A stretch of 64,000 nucleotides of DNA, from positions 1 through 64,000 of the forward strand of contig URRM01000002.1 in NCBI GenBank assembly GCA_900550295.1, read 5' to 3'. The stretch is from an uncultured bacterium (GTDB lineage Bacteria; Cyanobacteriota; Vampirovibrionia; Gastranaerophilales; Gastranaerophilaceae). The position numbers were made by a program, and so were the translations under genes. Positions 9,337 to 18,167 of this stretch are shown here, in pieces; within the stretch, counting starts at the first letter, position 1; each line of letters starts with the position of its first letter. Below the pieces are notes generated by a model. It saw only the letters and a list, made by a program, of their open reading frames with translations. It had not been told where the DNA came from and did not search any database.

Positions 9337-9939
9337 ATGGCAAATATAATAAGTATTTCAAGAATCTTTTTCGTATTCGTTGCGGTAGCATTGTTATACT
9401 TTAAAAATTCAAACGTGGCTTATATTACATCTTTTACATTAACAGTCTTAGCATTTGCTTTAGATGGTTTAGATGGTTATGTTGCAAGAAAGTTTCATGA
9501 AGAAAGCAAATTAGGCTCTGTACTTGATATTATGGGTGATAGAATTGCAGAATATGCATATTGGATTATGCTTTCTCACTTAGGCTGGGTACCCGTTGTA
9601 TTTCCTATTATTGTTGTAACAAGAGGTGTTATTACTGATAGTTTACGCAGTATTGCAATGGAAAGAGGGTTAATTGCTTTTGGTAAAGGAAGTATGTTAG
9701 AAGATCCTGTTTGCCAATGGTTATGCGGTGCTAAACCTATGAAAATAGGATATGCCGTTGCTAAAGCTGTTGCTTTTGCTCTATACATTTTAGCAAATAT
9801 ACCTTATATGCCAGAGTTTGCAGCTTGTTGTATGATTCTAATTGCAGCAGTATCTGCAGAAATAGCAATTATTTTATGTGTATTAAGAGGTATTCCTGTA
9901 GTTTTGGAATCTAGAAAATTCTTTAAAAAAGAAGACTAA
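9337..9939 (+). CDS. CDP-alcohol phosphatidyltransferase
   Basis: A 200-residue integral membrane enzyme. The family motif spans DGLDGYVARKF and SKLGSVLDIMGDR, which supplies the conserved Asp residues that bind two divalent metals and CDP-diacylglycerol. Several hydrophobic helices follow. It is probably a phospholipid synthase of the PgsA type (phosphatidylglycerophosphate), but the acceptor alcohol cannot be read from the sequence. It is co-directional with trmL, with one base between them. Confidence 0.85.
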   Translation: MANIISISRIFFVFVAVALLYFKNSNVAYITSFTLTVLAFALDGLDGYVARKFHEESKLGSVLDIMGDRIAEYAYWIMLSHLGWVPVVFPIIVVTRGVITDSLRSIAMERGLIAFGKGSMLEDPVCQWLCGAKPMKIGYAVAKAVAFALYILANIPYMPEFAACCMILIAAVSAEIAIILCVLRGIPVVLESRKFFKKED

Positions 9940-9940
9940 T

Positions 9941-10408
9941 ATGGAAGTAATGGATATTAAAAAATTTAATGTTGTTTTGTATGAACCTGAAATTCCTCAA
10001 AATACAGGTAATATTGCTCGTCTTTGTGCTTGTACGGGTGCAAACTTATACTTGGTTGGTAAGTTGGGTTTTTCACTATCTGACAAATATACAAAACGAG
10101 CAGGTTTAGACTATTGGGATAGTGTTAATATTACGAGAATTGATACTTTAGACGAGCTAAAGGCTCAAAATCCTGATGCAAAATTTTATTACTTAACAAC
10201 AAAATCAAAAGTTTCTTATTTTGATACTAAATTTCAAGAGGGCGATTTTTTGGTATTTGGGCCTGAATCAAGAGGTATTCCAGAGGATATTTTATTTGCT
10301 CCTGATGCAAATTCAATAACAATACCAATGAAAGAAGGTCAAAGAAGTTTGAATTTGTCAAATTCTGTTGCAATTGTTTTATATGAGGCAATAAGACAGG
10401 TAGGTTAA
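9941..10408 (+). CDS. trmL: tRNA (cytidine(34)-2'-O)-methyltransferase
   Basis: A 155-residue SpoU/SPOUT methyltransferase of TrmL length. It carries the three SPOUT motifs: PQNTGNIARLCACTGANLYL, FGPESRGIPED and the knot-forming IPMKEGQRSLNLSNSVAIVL. It 2'-O-methylates the wobble base of tRNA-Leu isoacceptors. Three bases separate it from nnrD. Confidence 0.92.
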   Translation: MEVMDIKKFNVVLYEPEIPQNTGNIARLCACTGANLYLVGKLGFSLSDKYTKRAGLDYWDSVNITRIDTLDELKAQNPDAKFYYLTTKSKVSYFDTKFQEGDFLVFGPESRGIPEDILFAPDANSITIPMKEGQRSLNLSNSVAIVLYEAIRQVG

Positions 10409-10411
10409 TAA

Positions 10412-11266
10412 GTGAGTAATATTTTAATTCCTGAACGTAAGCAAATATCAAATAAGGGCACATATGGTAAGGTGTTAAATATTGCAGGCTCTCCGAATTT
10501 TTTAGGTGCAGCATATTTGTCCAGTATATCAGCGTTAAGAGTTGGATGTGGGTATGTTGCATTAGCAAGTTGCCCTAGTGTATTACAAGCTATTGCAGCA
10601 AAAACACCGGATATTGTTCTTGTTCCTATAAAACAGATTAAGAATACAATAAAGAATTATGATATAGTTTCTTTTGGGTGTGGTTTTTCAACAGAAGCAC
10701 CGGCAGTTTTGATGTATAAATCTATAATGACAGAACTTGCAATTTTAGACAAGCCGGTTGTTTTGGATGCTGATGGTATAAATCTACTTGCAAAATTTAA
10801 AAAGATTGTTTTACCTGATAAATTAATTTTAACTCCTCATCCTAAAGAGGCTTCAAGGTTATTGGGTAAGACTGTTCAAGAAATTTTAGATAATCCTGAA
10901 GATGCTGCAACCGAAATTTCTTTAAATTTCAAATGCACTACGGTTTTAAAGTTGCATAATACAGTAGTTTGTTCTAAAAATTTGAATATTTATATTAATA
11001 AAACAGGTAATTCAGCTTTAGCAAAAGCCGGAAGTGGTGATGTTTTATGTGGTATGATTGCAGGATTTTTAGCACAAGGTTTGAATCTGTTTGAAGCTTC
11101 AAAAACTGCGGTATACTTACATGGACTTGCCGGCGAAATGGCAAGTAAGGATTTGACAGAATATTCCGTATTAGCATCAGACTTGTTAAATTATATTCCA
11201 GAGGCAATAAAAACAGAGTTAATTAACTCATATAACTATAAATCATTTAACAAAACGCTTGAATAA
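10412..11266 (+). CDS. nnrD: ADP/ATP-dependent NAD(P)H-hydrate dehydratase
   Basis: A 284-residue ribokinase-like enzyme that repairs hydrated NAD(P)H. VVLDADGINLLAKF, LILTPHPKEASRLLG and KAGSGDVLCGMIAGFLAQG are the nucleotide- and substrate-binding motifs. Only the dehydratase half is present; the NnrE epimerase domain often fused in bacteria is absent and not nearby. Start is GTG, three bases after trmL. Confidence 0.92.
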   Translation: MSNILIPERKQISNKGTYGKVLNIAGSPNFLGAAYLSSISALRVGCGYVALASCPSVLQAIAAKTPDIVLVPIKQIKNTIKNYDIVSFGCGFSTEAPAVLMYKSIMTELAILDKPVVLDADGINLLAKFKKIVLPDKLILTPHPKEASRLLGKTVQEILDNPEDAATEISLNFKCTTVLKLHNTVVCSKNLNIYINKTGNSALAKAGSGDVLCGMIAGFLAQGLNLFEASKTAVYLHGLAGEMASKDLTEYSVLASDLLNYIPEAIKTELINSYNYKSFNKTLE

Positions 11267-11286
11267 TAGCACTTGTAGATGACTCG

Positions 11287-12162
11287 TTATTTTTCTCTGT
11301 TGTTTACGACTTGCTCGAATTGCTTGAATACATCTGAGCCCACGAGTTCTTCAAGTGCTGCACGTTTTGAAAAATAATCATTTCTCGCTTGCATTTGCAT
11401 ATCAAGAGAATCTCTGTAATATGCATCTGCAATAATTATCAATTCTCGTTTACCATTTTGTGCTAATTTATAATTGTTATGGCGTTCATTAACCATTTTT
11501 GTTGTCATTTTTGAAACTTTTCTTGCTGTCATATAGTCATAATATTTGTTTACGATATTTTGTTGCAAATCATCAATTTTACGTACAAGTATAATCATGT
11601 CGGCATCATTTACTCTTGTATACTTGTAATTCATGGCTTTCGTATCTTGTCCCATAATGCTTAGCATTGAGCCAGTAAAGAACGAACCTGTTGCAAGAAG
11701 AGGGTTTCCTGAACCGGCACCCACAAGAGTAGACATACTCGCAATAGTAGATAATACCTTTTTTATAGATTTATCATCAGGTTTATCAGCATCAGGATTT
11801 GATAATTTATAAATTGCAAATTTAATGGTATCGCTTTTGGTTGCTGCACCCTGCCACAACATTGAAAGGTCACCCATCATCTCAGTGTTATCCATCTCAA
11901 GTTCTTTTGACATTTCTTTAGATATTTTTTTTATACTTAAATCTGCATATGTAAGTCCTTCTAAGTTAGTTTGTTTATCTGTATTTTTAACGTTTTTCGT
12001 GCTTACTGCATCTTTAATTTTATATTCTATTTCTAAATCATCAGTTGTTCCAACTCTATATGCGTGAGGTTTTGACTCTTTTAGGCTGTCCAGTGATGTT
12101 TCCGCAAGAGCTGGAATTGCAAATGTAATTAAGCAAAGGATTAAAATAAATTTTTTTATCAT
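11287..12162 (-). CDS. Exported protein with TolC-like helical hairpin (paralogue 1)
   Basis: A 291-residue protein starting with a clear Sec signal peptide (MIKKFILILCLITFAIPALA, cleavage after ALA). The middle (DLSMLWQGAATKSDTIKFAI) matches the neighbouring gene's DIENLWKGTVENNQVIGFAL, so the two are paralogues. Its C-terminal ~90 residues resemble one half of an outer-membrane efflux (OEP/TolC) helical hairpin, with a Gly turn (LAQNGKRELIIIADAYYRDS) and the ending AALEELVG. A full TolC protomer is ~450 residues with two such halves, so this is not a normal TolC. Function unknown. Confidence 0.75.
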   Translation of the reverse strand: MIKKFILILCLITFAIPALAETSLDSLKESKPHAYRVGTTDDLEIEYKIKDAVSTKNVKNTDKQTNLEGLTYADLSIKKISKEMSKELEMDNTEMMGDLSMLWQGAATKSDTIKFAIYKLSNPDADKPDDKSIKKVLSTIASMSTLVGAGSGNPLLATGSFFTGSMLSIMGQDTKAMNYKYTRVNDADMIILVRKIDDLQQNIVNKYYDYMTARKVSKMTTKMVNERHNNYKLAQNGKRELIIIADAYYRDSLDMQMQARNDYFSKRAALEELVGSDVFKQFEQVVNNREK

Positions 12163-12974
12163 TACTTTAAACCTCCTTTATAAATAGTTTCATTAACATT
12201 GAATTGGTATATATTCAAGTTATCAACGGCTTTTTTACCTGCTAATCTTTGTAACTCCAAGTGATATTTTTTTGCAGATTGTTCGGCCTTATATTCTTGT
12301 AAAACCATATTGTCATACATTGTTGAAGATACTGTAATATCTAATATATCGCCCTTATCTAGCGCTTGAGTGTAATTTTTGTTATACAAAAGCAATCTTG
12401 CACGAGTTTCTTTCAAAAGTGATAATGAATTTTTATAGTTGTAATAAGTATCAATAATTTTGTCTTGTAAGTTTTCAACAAGTCCAGCAAGCTCAATCAA
12501 CTCTGTATCTGTAAGAGGAGATTCTTGTGGAACATTCTTTTTATTTAGCAAGTTTTGTGCTAATTTTCCGGCAGCAAATGATGCTGTTTGTGTGTAATAA
12601 TTTGCACCGGCAAAAGATGGAGCAAATGATGCACCACTAATAATTGCAGAAAGAGTTTTTGACATTAATGAAGAGTGGATTCGTCGTTGACTTTCAGGGG
12701 TTGCTAATTTTTTTAATGCAAAGCCAATAACTTGGTTATTTTCAACAGTACCCTTCCAAAGATTTTCAATGTCTTCCATATCCTTCTTCTTTTGAAGTTC
12801 AACAAGTTCTTCAATTAATTGTTTGTCGTTAATAAGTAAAGAGCCTTTTAATTTTTTTACAGGTTCTTTTATTGTAACTTTTTGTTTTTCTACTTTTCCC
12901 AAATTAACTGTTTCAGCAGCCATTACAGGTAAGCAGAATAACATTAATACACATATCGACAACAATCTTTTCAT
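12162..12974 (-). CDS. Exported protein with TolC-like helical hairpin (paralogue 2)
   Basis: Probable start at the ATG at 12974 (271 residues), giving the signal peptide MKRLLSICVLMLFCLPVMA. The frame is open up to a TTG at 13010, but that start would place 12 odd residues in front of the signal. The layout matches the downstream paralogue: a NLWKG core, a glycine/alanine-rich middle, and a C-terminal helical hairpin with ALDKGDILDITVSSTMYDN and LELQRLAGKKAVDNLN, very like half of an OEP/TolC repeat. Its stop overlaps the paralogue's start by one base, so the two are translated together. I infer a periplasm or outer-membrane partner role. Confidence 0.72.
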   Translation of the reverse strand: MKRLLSICVLMLFCLPVMAAETVNLGKVEKQKVTIKEPVKKLKGSLLINDKQLIEELVELQKKKDMEDIENLWKGTVENNQVIGFALKKLATPESQRRIHSSLMSKTLSAIISGASFAPSFAGANYYTQTASFAAGKLAQNLLNKKNVPQESPLTDTELIELAGLVENLQDKIIDTYYNYKNSLSLLKETRARLLLYNKNYTQALDKGDILDITVSSTMYDNMVLQEYKAEQSAKKYHLELQRLAGKKAVDNLNIYQFNVNETIYKGGLK

Positions 12975-13095
12975 ATCAAATTTATAACACATACATAATG
13001 ATAAATCCAATGGTCTATATAAAAATACATCTTTTGGTTGTTACTAGCATGCGAAAAAATCTATACAATAAAGACACACAGAAGGGAATGAATTA

Positions 13096-13884
13096 GTGGG
13101 AATTACTATAGATAATCAAACAGAAAATAGAACAATAGCAGATATTACAGTTACAACTATAAACGAAGACGAAGCTTACAAACTTTGTGTTAAAGCAGAT
13201 GCTTTAAGATTGGCTAACATGTTTCAAGAATCAATTCCAAAATATTTACGTTCAATCTTTTATAAACGTGATTATGTTGATTCTTATTATGGTTTAGCAC
13301 TATCTTATAAAGGTGTAAAAAACTATGAAAAAGCAATTGAAACATTAGAAAAAGCTTTATCTTGTGTGCAAGACGATTTTTCAATTTATTATGAATTGGG
13401 TATTTGTCATTTGTTAAATGGTACACCTTGCCCTGCAATTAAATGTTTGATTAAGTCAATTCAACTAAATCCAGATAATTTAAATGCTCAAGTTCAATTG
13501 GCTTTAGCTCATGAACTGGTTGGTGAACAAGAATTAGCTTTAATGATTTATCAACGTATTATTGAAGTTGCTCCGGATTTTTTAAAAGCTTATAAACATA
13601 AAGCAGCGCTGTTAATGTCATTAGATCAATACAAAGATGCAAGTACTGTTTTTAACAATATTTTAAAAGTTAAACCATCATACGCTAAAGCGTTATTAGG
13701 TATTGGCATTTGTTTTGACAAGTTAAAACGTTCGGTTGATGCAATGAGATACTACAAAAAATTTATTGAACAAAAACCTGAATCATCTCACGCTCCATTT
13801 GTAGAGAACAGATTATTCAAGCTAAAAAATTCACGTCCGAAAGAAAGACGTTTTAGCTTGGTAACTAACCCAATGAACGCTTAG
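13096..13884 (+). CDS. TPR-repeat protein
   Basis: A 262-residue cytoplasmic protein with about five tetratricopeptide repeats (for example YYGLALSYKGVKNYEKAIET and YYELGICHLLNGTPCPAIKC). There is no signal peptide. The GTG start is supported by AAGGG nine bases upstream; a nearby in-frame ATG is followed at once by a stop. TPR domains are protein-interaction scaffolds and the partner is unknown. It converges with the amylase-like gene with one base between stops. Confidence 0.82.
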   Translation: MGITIDNQTENRTIADITVTTINEDEAYKLCVKADALRLANMFQESIPKYLRSIFYKRDYVDSYYGLALSYKGVKNYEKAIETLEKALSCVQDDFSIYYELGICHLLNGTPCPAIKCLIKSIQLNPDNLNAQVQLALAHELVGEQELALMIYQRIIEVAPDFLKAYKHKAALLMSLDQYKDASTVFNNILKVKPSYAKALLGIGICFDKLKRSVDAMRYYKKFIEQKPESSHAPFVENRLFKLKNSRPKERRFSLVTNPMNA

Positions 13885-13885
13885 T

Positions 13886-16162
13886 TTAGCGTTGAAGTTC
13901 GAATATCTTGAATTGGCTCGGATATAACTTGTCAAAGTGAAGTGTATTATCTTCTACTTTGTAGTCTTGCTTTTCAAAATCTTCGCCGTTAAATTGATGT
14001 TCGCAAGTCACTGTATAATCTGCAGGAAGTGTGATAGTTTTGTCAAAAATATCTTCACCGTATTTTTCAATTGTAACTTGATTACCGTTTTCATCTGTTT
14101 CGTTAAATTTTTCAGTTGGAGCTTTGTAATTTGCAACGATTAAAAGTGCTGTCTTTAATGTTTCTTTTGTAATAAGCCATGCCACAAATCCGTCATCTTC
14201 TTGCAATATTATTTGTGCTTCACCTTCTGTAACAACTTCAAAACTTTTTGCAAGTCTGTTTACAGAGTCAAAACGGTTAAAGAAATGGTAATTTTTATTT
14301 CTTTTCATTGAAATTTCATTACCAACAGTTTTTTCAACTTCTTTTTGTGTAAAAGATTCATCCCCGTCAACGTACATAACCGGTCTGTTTGCATATTTAC
14401 CGCCTGATAAGAATTTGTATTTGAACCACTTGAAGATAGCGCCATTTTCACCCAATTGTGTAGGGTATCTGTCAAATACTGGAAATTCTCCATCTTGGTT
14501 GTTGTATGTTTTTAATACAGACACGTAATTTTTGTTTTTTAAGCCTACGTTGTAATTTGTCAATTCTTGATTATCTTCTGTAATTGCTTCAGGTGTTTTT
14601 TCTGACTGACAAGGAATGTCGTTACCCCATAGTAAGTCAAAATGCATATCCTCGTGATATTCTTTGTAATATTTATCCCATAACATATATTCTGCAAGTG
14701 TTGCAAAATAAGGTATTTTAGCCTTCATATGTTTGTTTAATTCACCTAAAACAAATGAAGGTGCTCTATAGCTAATTGGTACACCATTTGTTGCAGAAAC
14801 TTTGTCTACGATATGGTCTACGTGGTCAACTCTAAAACCGTCAAAACCGTATTCTGATTGGAATTTTTCAAGATGTTTAATGTAAAAATTAATTACTGGC
14901 TTGTTATACCTACCATTTTCCAAATACACAAAGTAATATGGTGTTTGACAATCAAGGTTCGCAAGTGAAGTTACGTCTTTACCGTCTACATCGTAATGTT
15001 TGAATATCGGATACCCACCACATTCACTCATTTTGTAAAATACAGGAACTCCAGCTGAGCACCAAGCACCTCCGCACATTGTCCATAAACCCGCAGATGT
15101 TAGAGCATTTATAACTACACCGCTATCTATAATGTCGTGTTCCTCAAGATGCTTTGATACTTTTATATTTAATGCTTTTGCTATGATTTCCTTAGCTTGT
15201 TTTACAAGTTTTTCTTGAGTTTTCTTTTCTGACATTTCATTTGAAATTTGTTTTCTGTAATCAACTAATTTTAAATTGATTTCATCGCAAATTTTTCTGT
15301 AAGTTGTGCTAATTTCTCCTGCACCGCTTTTTAGCATTTGTTTGTATAAATCTTTTGCAATTTTTATATCTTCGCTTGAATGACTATCATCCAATTCTAA
15401 AGAATCAACTTTGTTGCAGATTTTTTCGATTAATTCATTAATGTTGTACCAACGTGCAATTTGAGGGGTTGTAAGTACAACTTTTTCAAATCTGCCTGCT
15501 TGAGGTAAAACATCATATATCACGGGGTGACCTGCTAATTGAGCAAATTCAATGAACAATTGAACTTGTTGTTTTACGTTATAATTTAAAGTTTTTTCAA
15601 TATTTTCATCATTTAATTTTGGGCTAACGTCGCTACTTGTTGGTAAATAAGCGCAACCGAAGTCACGAGGCTGAAATGGAATTAAATAAACTGTTGTATT
15701 AAAGATGTTTCTTTTTAAGTCCCCTGTTGGTAAAATTAAAATTTGTTTAACCCAATCGAAAAATTTTCCAGGAGTTTCTGAATAGTTACCATTACCAAGA
15801 GCTGCAAGGTTTATTAATTTTATGTCATGACCTTCTTTTTTTAACCAGTCTGAGTTTTTAATGTTATTTCTTGCAAGAGGGCTTATTTGATTATTTTCAA
15901 AGCTGAATTTACCGTCTTTAAATATACCGTTATCTTCCCATTTAACTTCCAATGCGCAAAGTGTTTCTGCGGCTGAAAGTTCTTCCAATGCCTTTAGGTA
16001 AGGATAATTTAGATATCCATATTTTTTTACAATACCTCTTAATTGAGCTTTGCGCTCTTCCGAAAGTTCATTAAAGTGAGTATATTCCTTTAATTTTGCG
16101 TAAACCTCATTTAGAAATTCATCTTTTCTAACTTCTACTTTTTTATCGAATAATTTAAACAT
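13886..16162 (-). CDS. Alpha-amylase-fold (GH13-like) glycosidase
   Basis: A 758-residue protein with amylase-superfamily active-site motifs. YGFDGFRVDHVDHIVD carries the likely nucleophile D446, FATLAEYMLWD the likely acid/base E491, and AGHPVIYDVLPQAGRF (210-225) a barrel-strand region I. FFNRFDSVNR (627-636) may supply the third Asp. There is a helical, charged insert at about residues 240-340 and a beta-rich C-terminal domain. No signal peptide is seen, so it acts in the cytoplasm, perhaps on stored or imported alpha-glucan. The exact subfamily and substrate are not resolved, and the motif spacing is unusual for plain GH13. Confidence 0.75.
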   Translation of the reverse strand: MFKLFDKKVEVRKDEFLNEVYAKLKEYTHFNELSEERKAQLRGIVKKYGYLNYPYLKALEELSAAETLCALEVKWEDNGIFKDGKFSFENNQISPLARNNIKNSDWLKKEGHDIKLINLAALGNGNYSETPGKFFDWVKQILILPTGDLKRNIFNTTVYLIPFQPRDFGCAYLPTSSDVSPKLNDENIEKTLNYNVKQQVQLFIEFAQLAGHPVIYDVLPQAGRFEKVVLTTPQIARWYNINELIEKICNKVDSLELDDSHSSEDIKIAKDLYKQMLKSGAGEISTTYRKICDEINLKLVDYRKQISNEMSEKKTQEKLVKQAKEIIAKALNIKVSKHLEEHDIIDSGVVINALTSAGLWTMCGGAWCSAGVPVFYKMSECGGYPIFKHYDVDGKDVTSLANLDCQTPYYFVYLENGRYNKPVINFYIKHLEKFQSEYGFDGFRVDHVDHIVDKVSATNGVPISYRAPSFVLGELNKHMKAKIPYFATLAEYMLWDKYYKEYHEDMHFDLLWGNDIPCQSEKTPEAITEDNQELTNYNVGLKNKNYVSVLKTYNNQDGEFPVFDRYPTQLGENGAIFKWFKYKFLSGGKYANRPVMYVDGDESFTQKEVEKTVGNEISMKRNKNYHFFNRFDSVNRLAKSFEVVTEGEAQIILQEDDGFVAWLITKETLKTALLIVANYKAPTEKFNETDENGNQVTIEKYGEDIFDKTITLPADYTVTCEHQFNGEDFEKQDYKVEDNTLHFDKLYPSQFKIFELQR

Positions 16163-16305
16163 GACTTAACATCCTTTGTTGTTATTCTAGCACATGACAT
16201 AAGCTTTTAAGCAATTCTAATAAGTTTTCGTAACATTAGTTTATTATATCTATGTTTATTGTATTATTGTAGTGTAAGTGTTTATTTTGAAAGGAAGGTT
16301 TATAA

Positions 16306-16956
16306 ATGAAACAATTAAACGAATACATCGAACACACTTTGTTGAAACAAGATGCAACAAAAGAACAATTTTTGCAATTATTTAAAGAAGCAAAAGAACA
16401 TAAATTTTTAGGTGTTTGTGTTAACCCTGCTTATGTAAAATTAGCAAAAGAAAACTTAGAAGGTTCTGATGTAAAAATTGTTACTGTTGTAGGTTTCCCT
16501 TTAGGTGCAAGCGATTCAAACGTTACAGCTTTTGAAGCAAAAACAGCTATTGAACAAGGTGCAGATGAAATTGATATGGTTATGAATGTTTCAGCAATGA
16601 AAAATAAAGATTATGACTACATTGTAAATGATGTTAAAACTGTTAAAGCTGCTTGTGGCGACCACAAATTAAAAGTTATTTTAGAAACAGACTTGTTAAC
16701 TAAAGAAGAAATTGCTAAAGCTTGTGAATTATGTGTAGAAGCAAAAGCTGACTTAGTTAAAACTTCAACAGGTTTCGTTAAAGGTGGCGTGGGTGCTAAA
16801 CCTGAAGATGTAAAAATTATGCATGATATCGTAGCTCCACACGGTATGGAAGTTAAAGCTTCTGGTGGCGTACGTTCAAAAGAAGATGCAATGGCTGTTA
16901 TTGAAGCTGGTGCAACTCGTATCGGTACAAGCTCTGGTATCAAAATTGTTTCTTAG
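16306..16956 (+). CDS. deoC: Deoxyribose-phosphate aldolase
   Basis: Cleaves 2-deoxyribose-5-phosphate to glyceraldehyde-3-phosphate and acetaldehyde. The 216-residue length is normal. The Schiff-base lysine is K152 in LVKTSTGF, assisted by D90 (ADEIDMVMN) and K184 (EVKASGG). A GGAAGG site precedes the ATG. The gene is followed by a strong terminator. The partner phosphopentomutase deoB is 12 kb away, so the two steps are encoded in the window but not in one operon. Confidence 0.96.
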   Translation: MKQLNEYIEHTLLKQDATKEQFLQLFKEAKEHKFLGVCVNPAYVKLAKENLEGSDVKIVTVVGFPLGASDSNVTAFEAKTAIEQGADEIDMVMNVSAMKNKDYDYIVNDVKTVKAACGDHKLKVILETDLLTKEEIAKACELCVEAKADLVKTSTGFVKGGVGAKPEDVKIMHDIVAPHGMEVKASGGVRSKEDAMAVIEAGATRIGTSSGIKIVS

Positions 16957-16986
16957 TTTTATAACTGAAATATAAACAATTTTCTT

Positions 16987-17024
16987 AATAAACCTTCCAA
17001 AAACTTGGAGGGTTTATTATTTTT
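16987..17024 (+). terminator. Rho-independent terminator of deoC
   Basis: A 14-bp stem (AATAAACCTTCCAA / TTGGAGGGTTTATT, one G-T pair) with a four-base loop, followed by ATTTTTATT. It lies 30 bases after the deoC stop. Confidence 0.85.
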
Positions 17025-17066
17025 ATTATATTATATTAATGTCTTGACTATTATAAAGGTATCGCA

Positions 17067-18128
17067 ATGGGTGATGAAGACAAGCAGTTTGATGCAACCC
17101 CCAGAAAACTTGAGCAAGCAAGAAAAGAAGGGCAGGTTGTAAAATCTAAGGACTTCTCAACAGCTATTTCACTGTTGGTACTTTTTACTGCAATTAATGG
17201 CTTGGCACCTTTTATATGGCAACAAATTACCCAGTTGTTTGTACTCTTATATGAACAGATTCCAAACGCACACCTTGATACCGTAGGTTTGCCGTATATT
17301 TTAACTATGACGTTAATCCCGACAATTTTAATTATCGGTCCAATTTTGTTTTTAGCTTGGTTAATGGCAATTCTTGCCGACTTTATTCAAGTAGGTCCTT
17401 TGGTTGCAACGGCTCCATTGATGCCAAAGTTAGATAAGCTTAATCCGACAAAATATTTCAAAAATATTATGTCAGTAAAAACTATGTTTGAGCTGGTTAA
17501 AAATATTCTAAAAGTACTTATATTAGGCTTTATTGGTTGGTCTGTATATTCAGCACACTTAGCGGATATTTTAAGATTAGCTTCAATTGATAATAATTTT
17601 GCTGTAATGATGGAATTTGGTAAGTTAATTGTAGAATTTATCTTTAAGGCTTGCCTAGCTTTCTTGGTAATCTCTGCAGCTGATTATGGTATGACAAAAT
17701 GGAAATTCTTAAAAGATCAAAAGATGTCATTTAAAGAAATTAAAGATGAATATAAAAACACTGAAGGCGATCCAAATGTAAAAGCCGCACTTCGTCAACG
17801 TCGTATGCAAATGTTGCAAAAAGGTATGATGGATGCAGTACCGGAATCAGATTTTGTTGTAAGAAATCCAATCCATGTGGCATGTGCTTTAAAATACGAT
17901 CAAAAAGAGATGGAATGTCCTGTTTTAACTGCAAAAGGCACTGAGATGATTGCAAGAAAAATTATTGCAATAGCAGAAGAACATAATATTCCGGTAATTG
18001 ATAATCCTCCTGTAGCAAGGGCATTGTACCGTATCGTAGATGTCAATCAGTACATCCCGCCTGAATTATACAAGGCTATTGCAGAAATTTTAATTTTTGT
18101 GTATAATCTAAAGAAGAAACCAAATTAA
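17067..18128 (+). CDS. flhB: FlhB-type flagellar/type III export switch protein with NPIH site
   Basis: A 353-residue full-length FlhB/SctU homologue. It has the N-terminal DATPRKLEQARKEGQVVKS, four hydrophobic helices (about 30-205), the linker MSFKEIKDEYKNTEGDPNVK and a C-terminal cytoplasmic domain. The autocleavage site normally reads NPTH; here it is NPIH at 267-270 (I encoded by ATC). In the family, cleavage between Asn and Pro switches export specificity. No other flagellar structural gene is near; the next gene is a flagellar-type sigma factor. It may serve a flagellum encoded elsewhere or a non-flagellar export route. Confidence 0.9.
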   Translation: MGDEDKQFDATPRKLEQARKEGQVVKSKDFSTAISLLVLFTAINGLAPFIWQQITQLFVLLYEQIPNAHLDTVGLPYILTMTLIPTILIIGPILFLAWLMAILADFIQVGPLVATAPLMPKLDKLNPTKYFKNIMSVKTMFELVKNILKVLILGFIGWSVYSAHLADILRLASIDNNFAVMMEFGKLIVEFIFKACLAFLVISAADYGMTKWKFLKDQKMSFKEIKDEYKNTEGDPNVKAALRQRRMQMLQKGMMDAVPESDFVVRNPIHVACALKYDQKEMECPVLTAKGTEMIARKIIAIAEEHNIPVIDNPPVARALYRIVDVNQYIPPELYKAIAEILIFVYNLKKKPN

Positions 18129-18167
18129 TTGAAAAAAGGTTTGAGTTAACTAGTTAAAAAGAAGCAT

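Noticed and set aside
10227..10568. 113-residue minus-strand open frame across trmL and nnrD
   Set aside because: Leu/Gln-rich translation with no motif, antisense to two clear enzymes.
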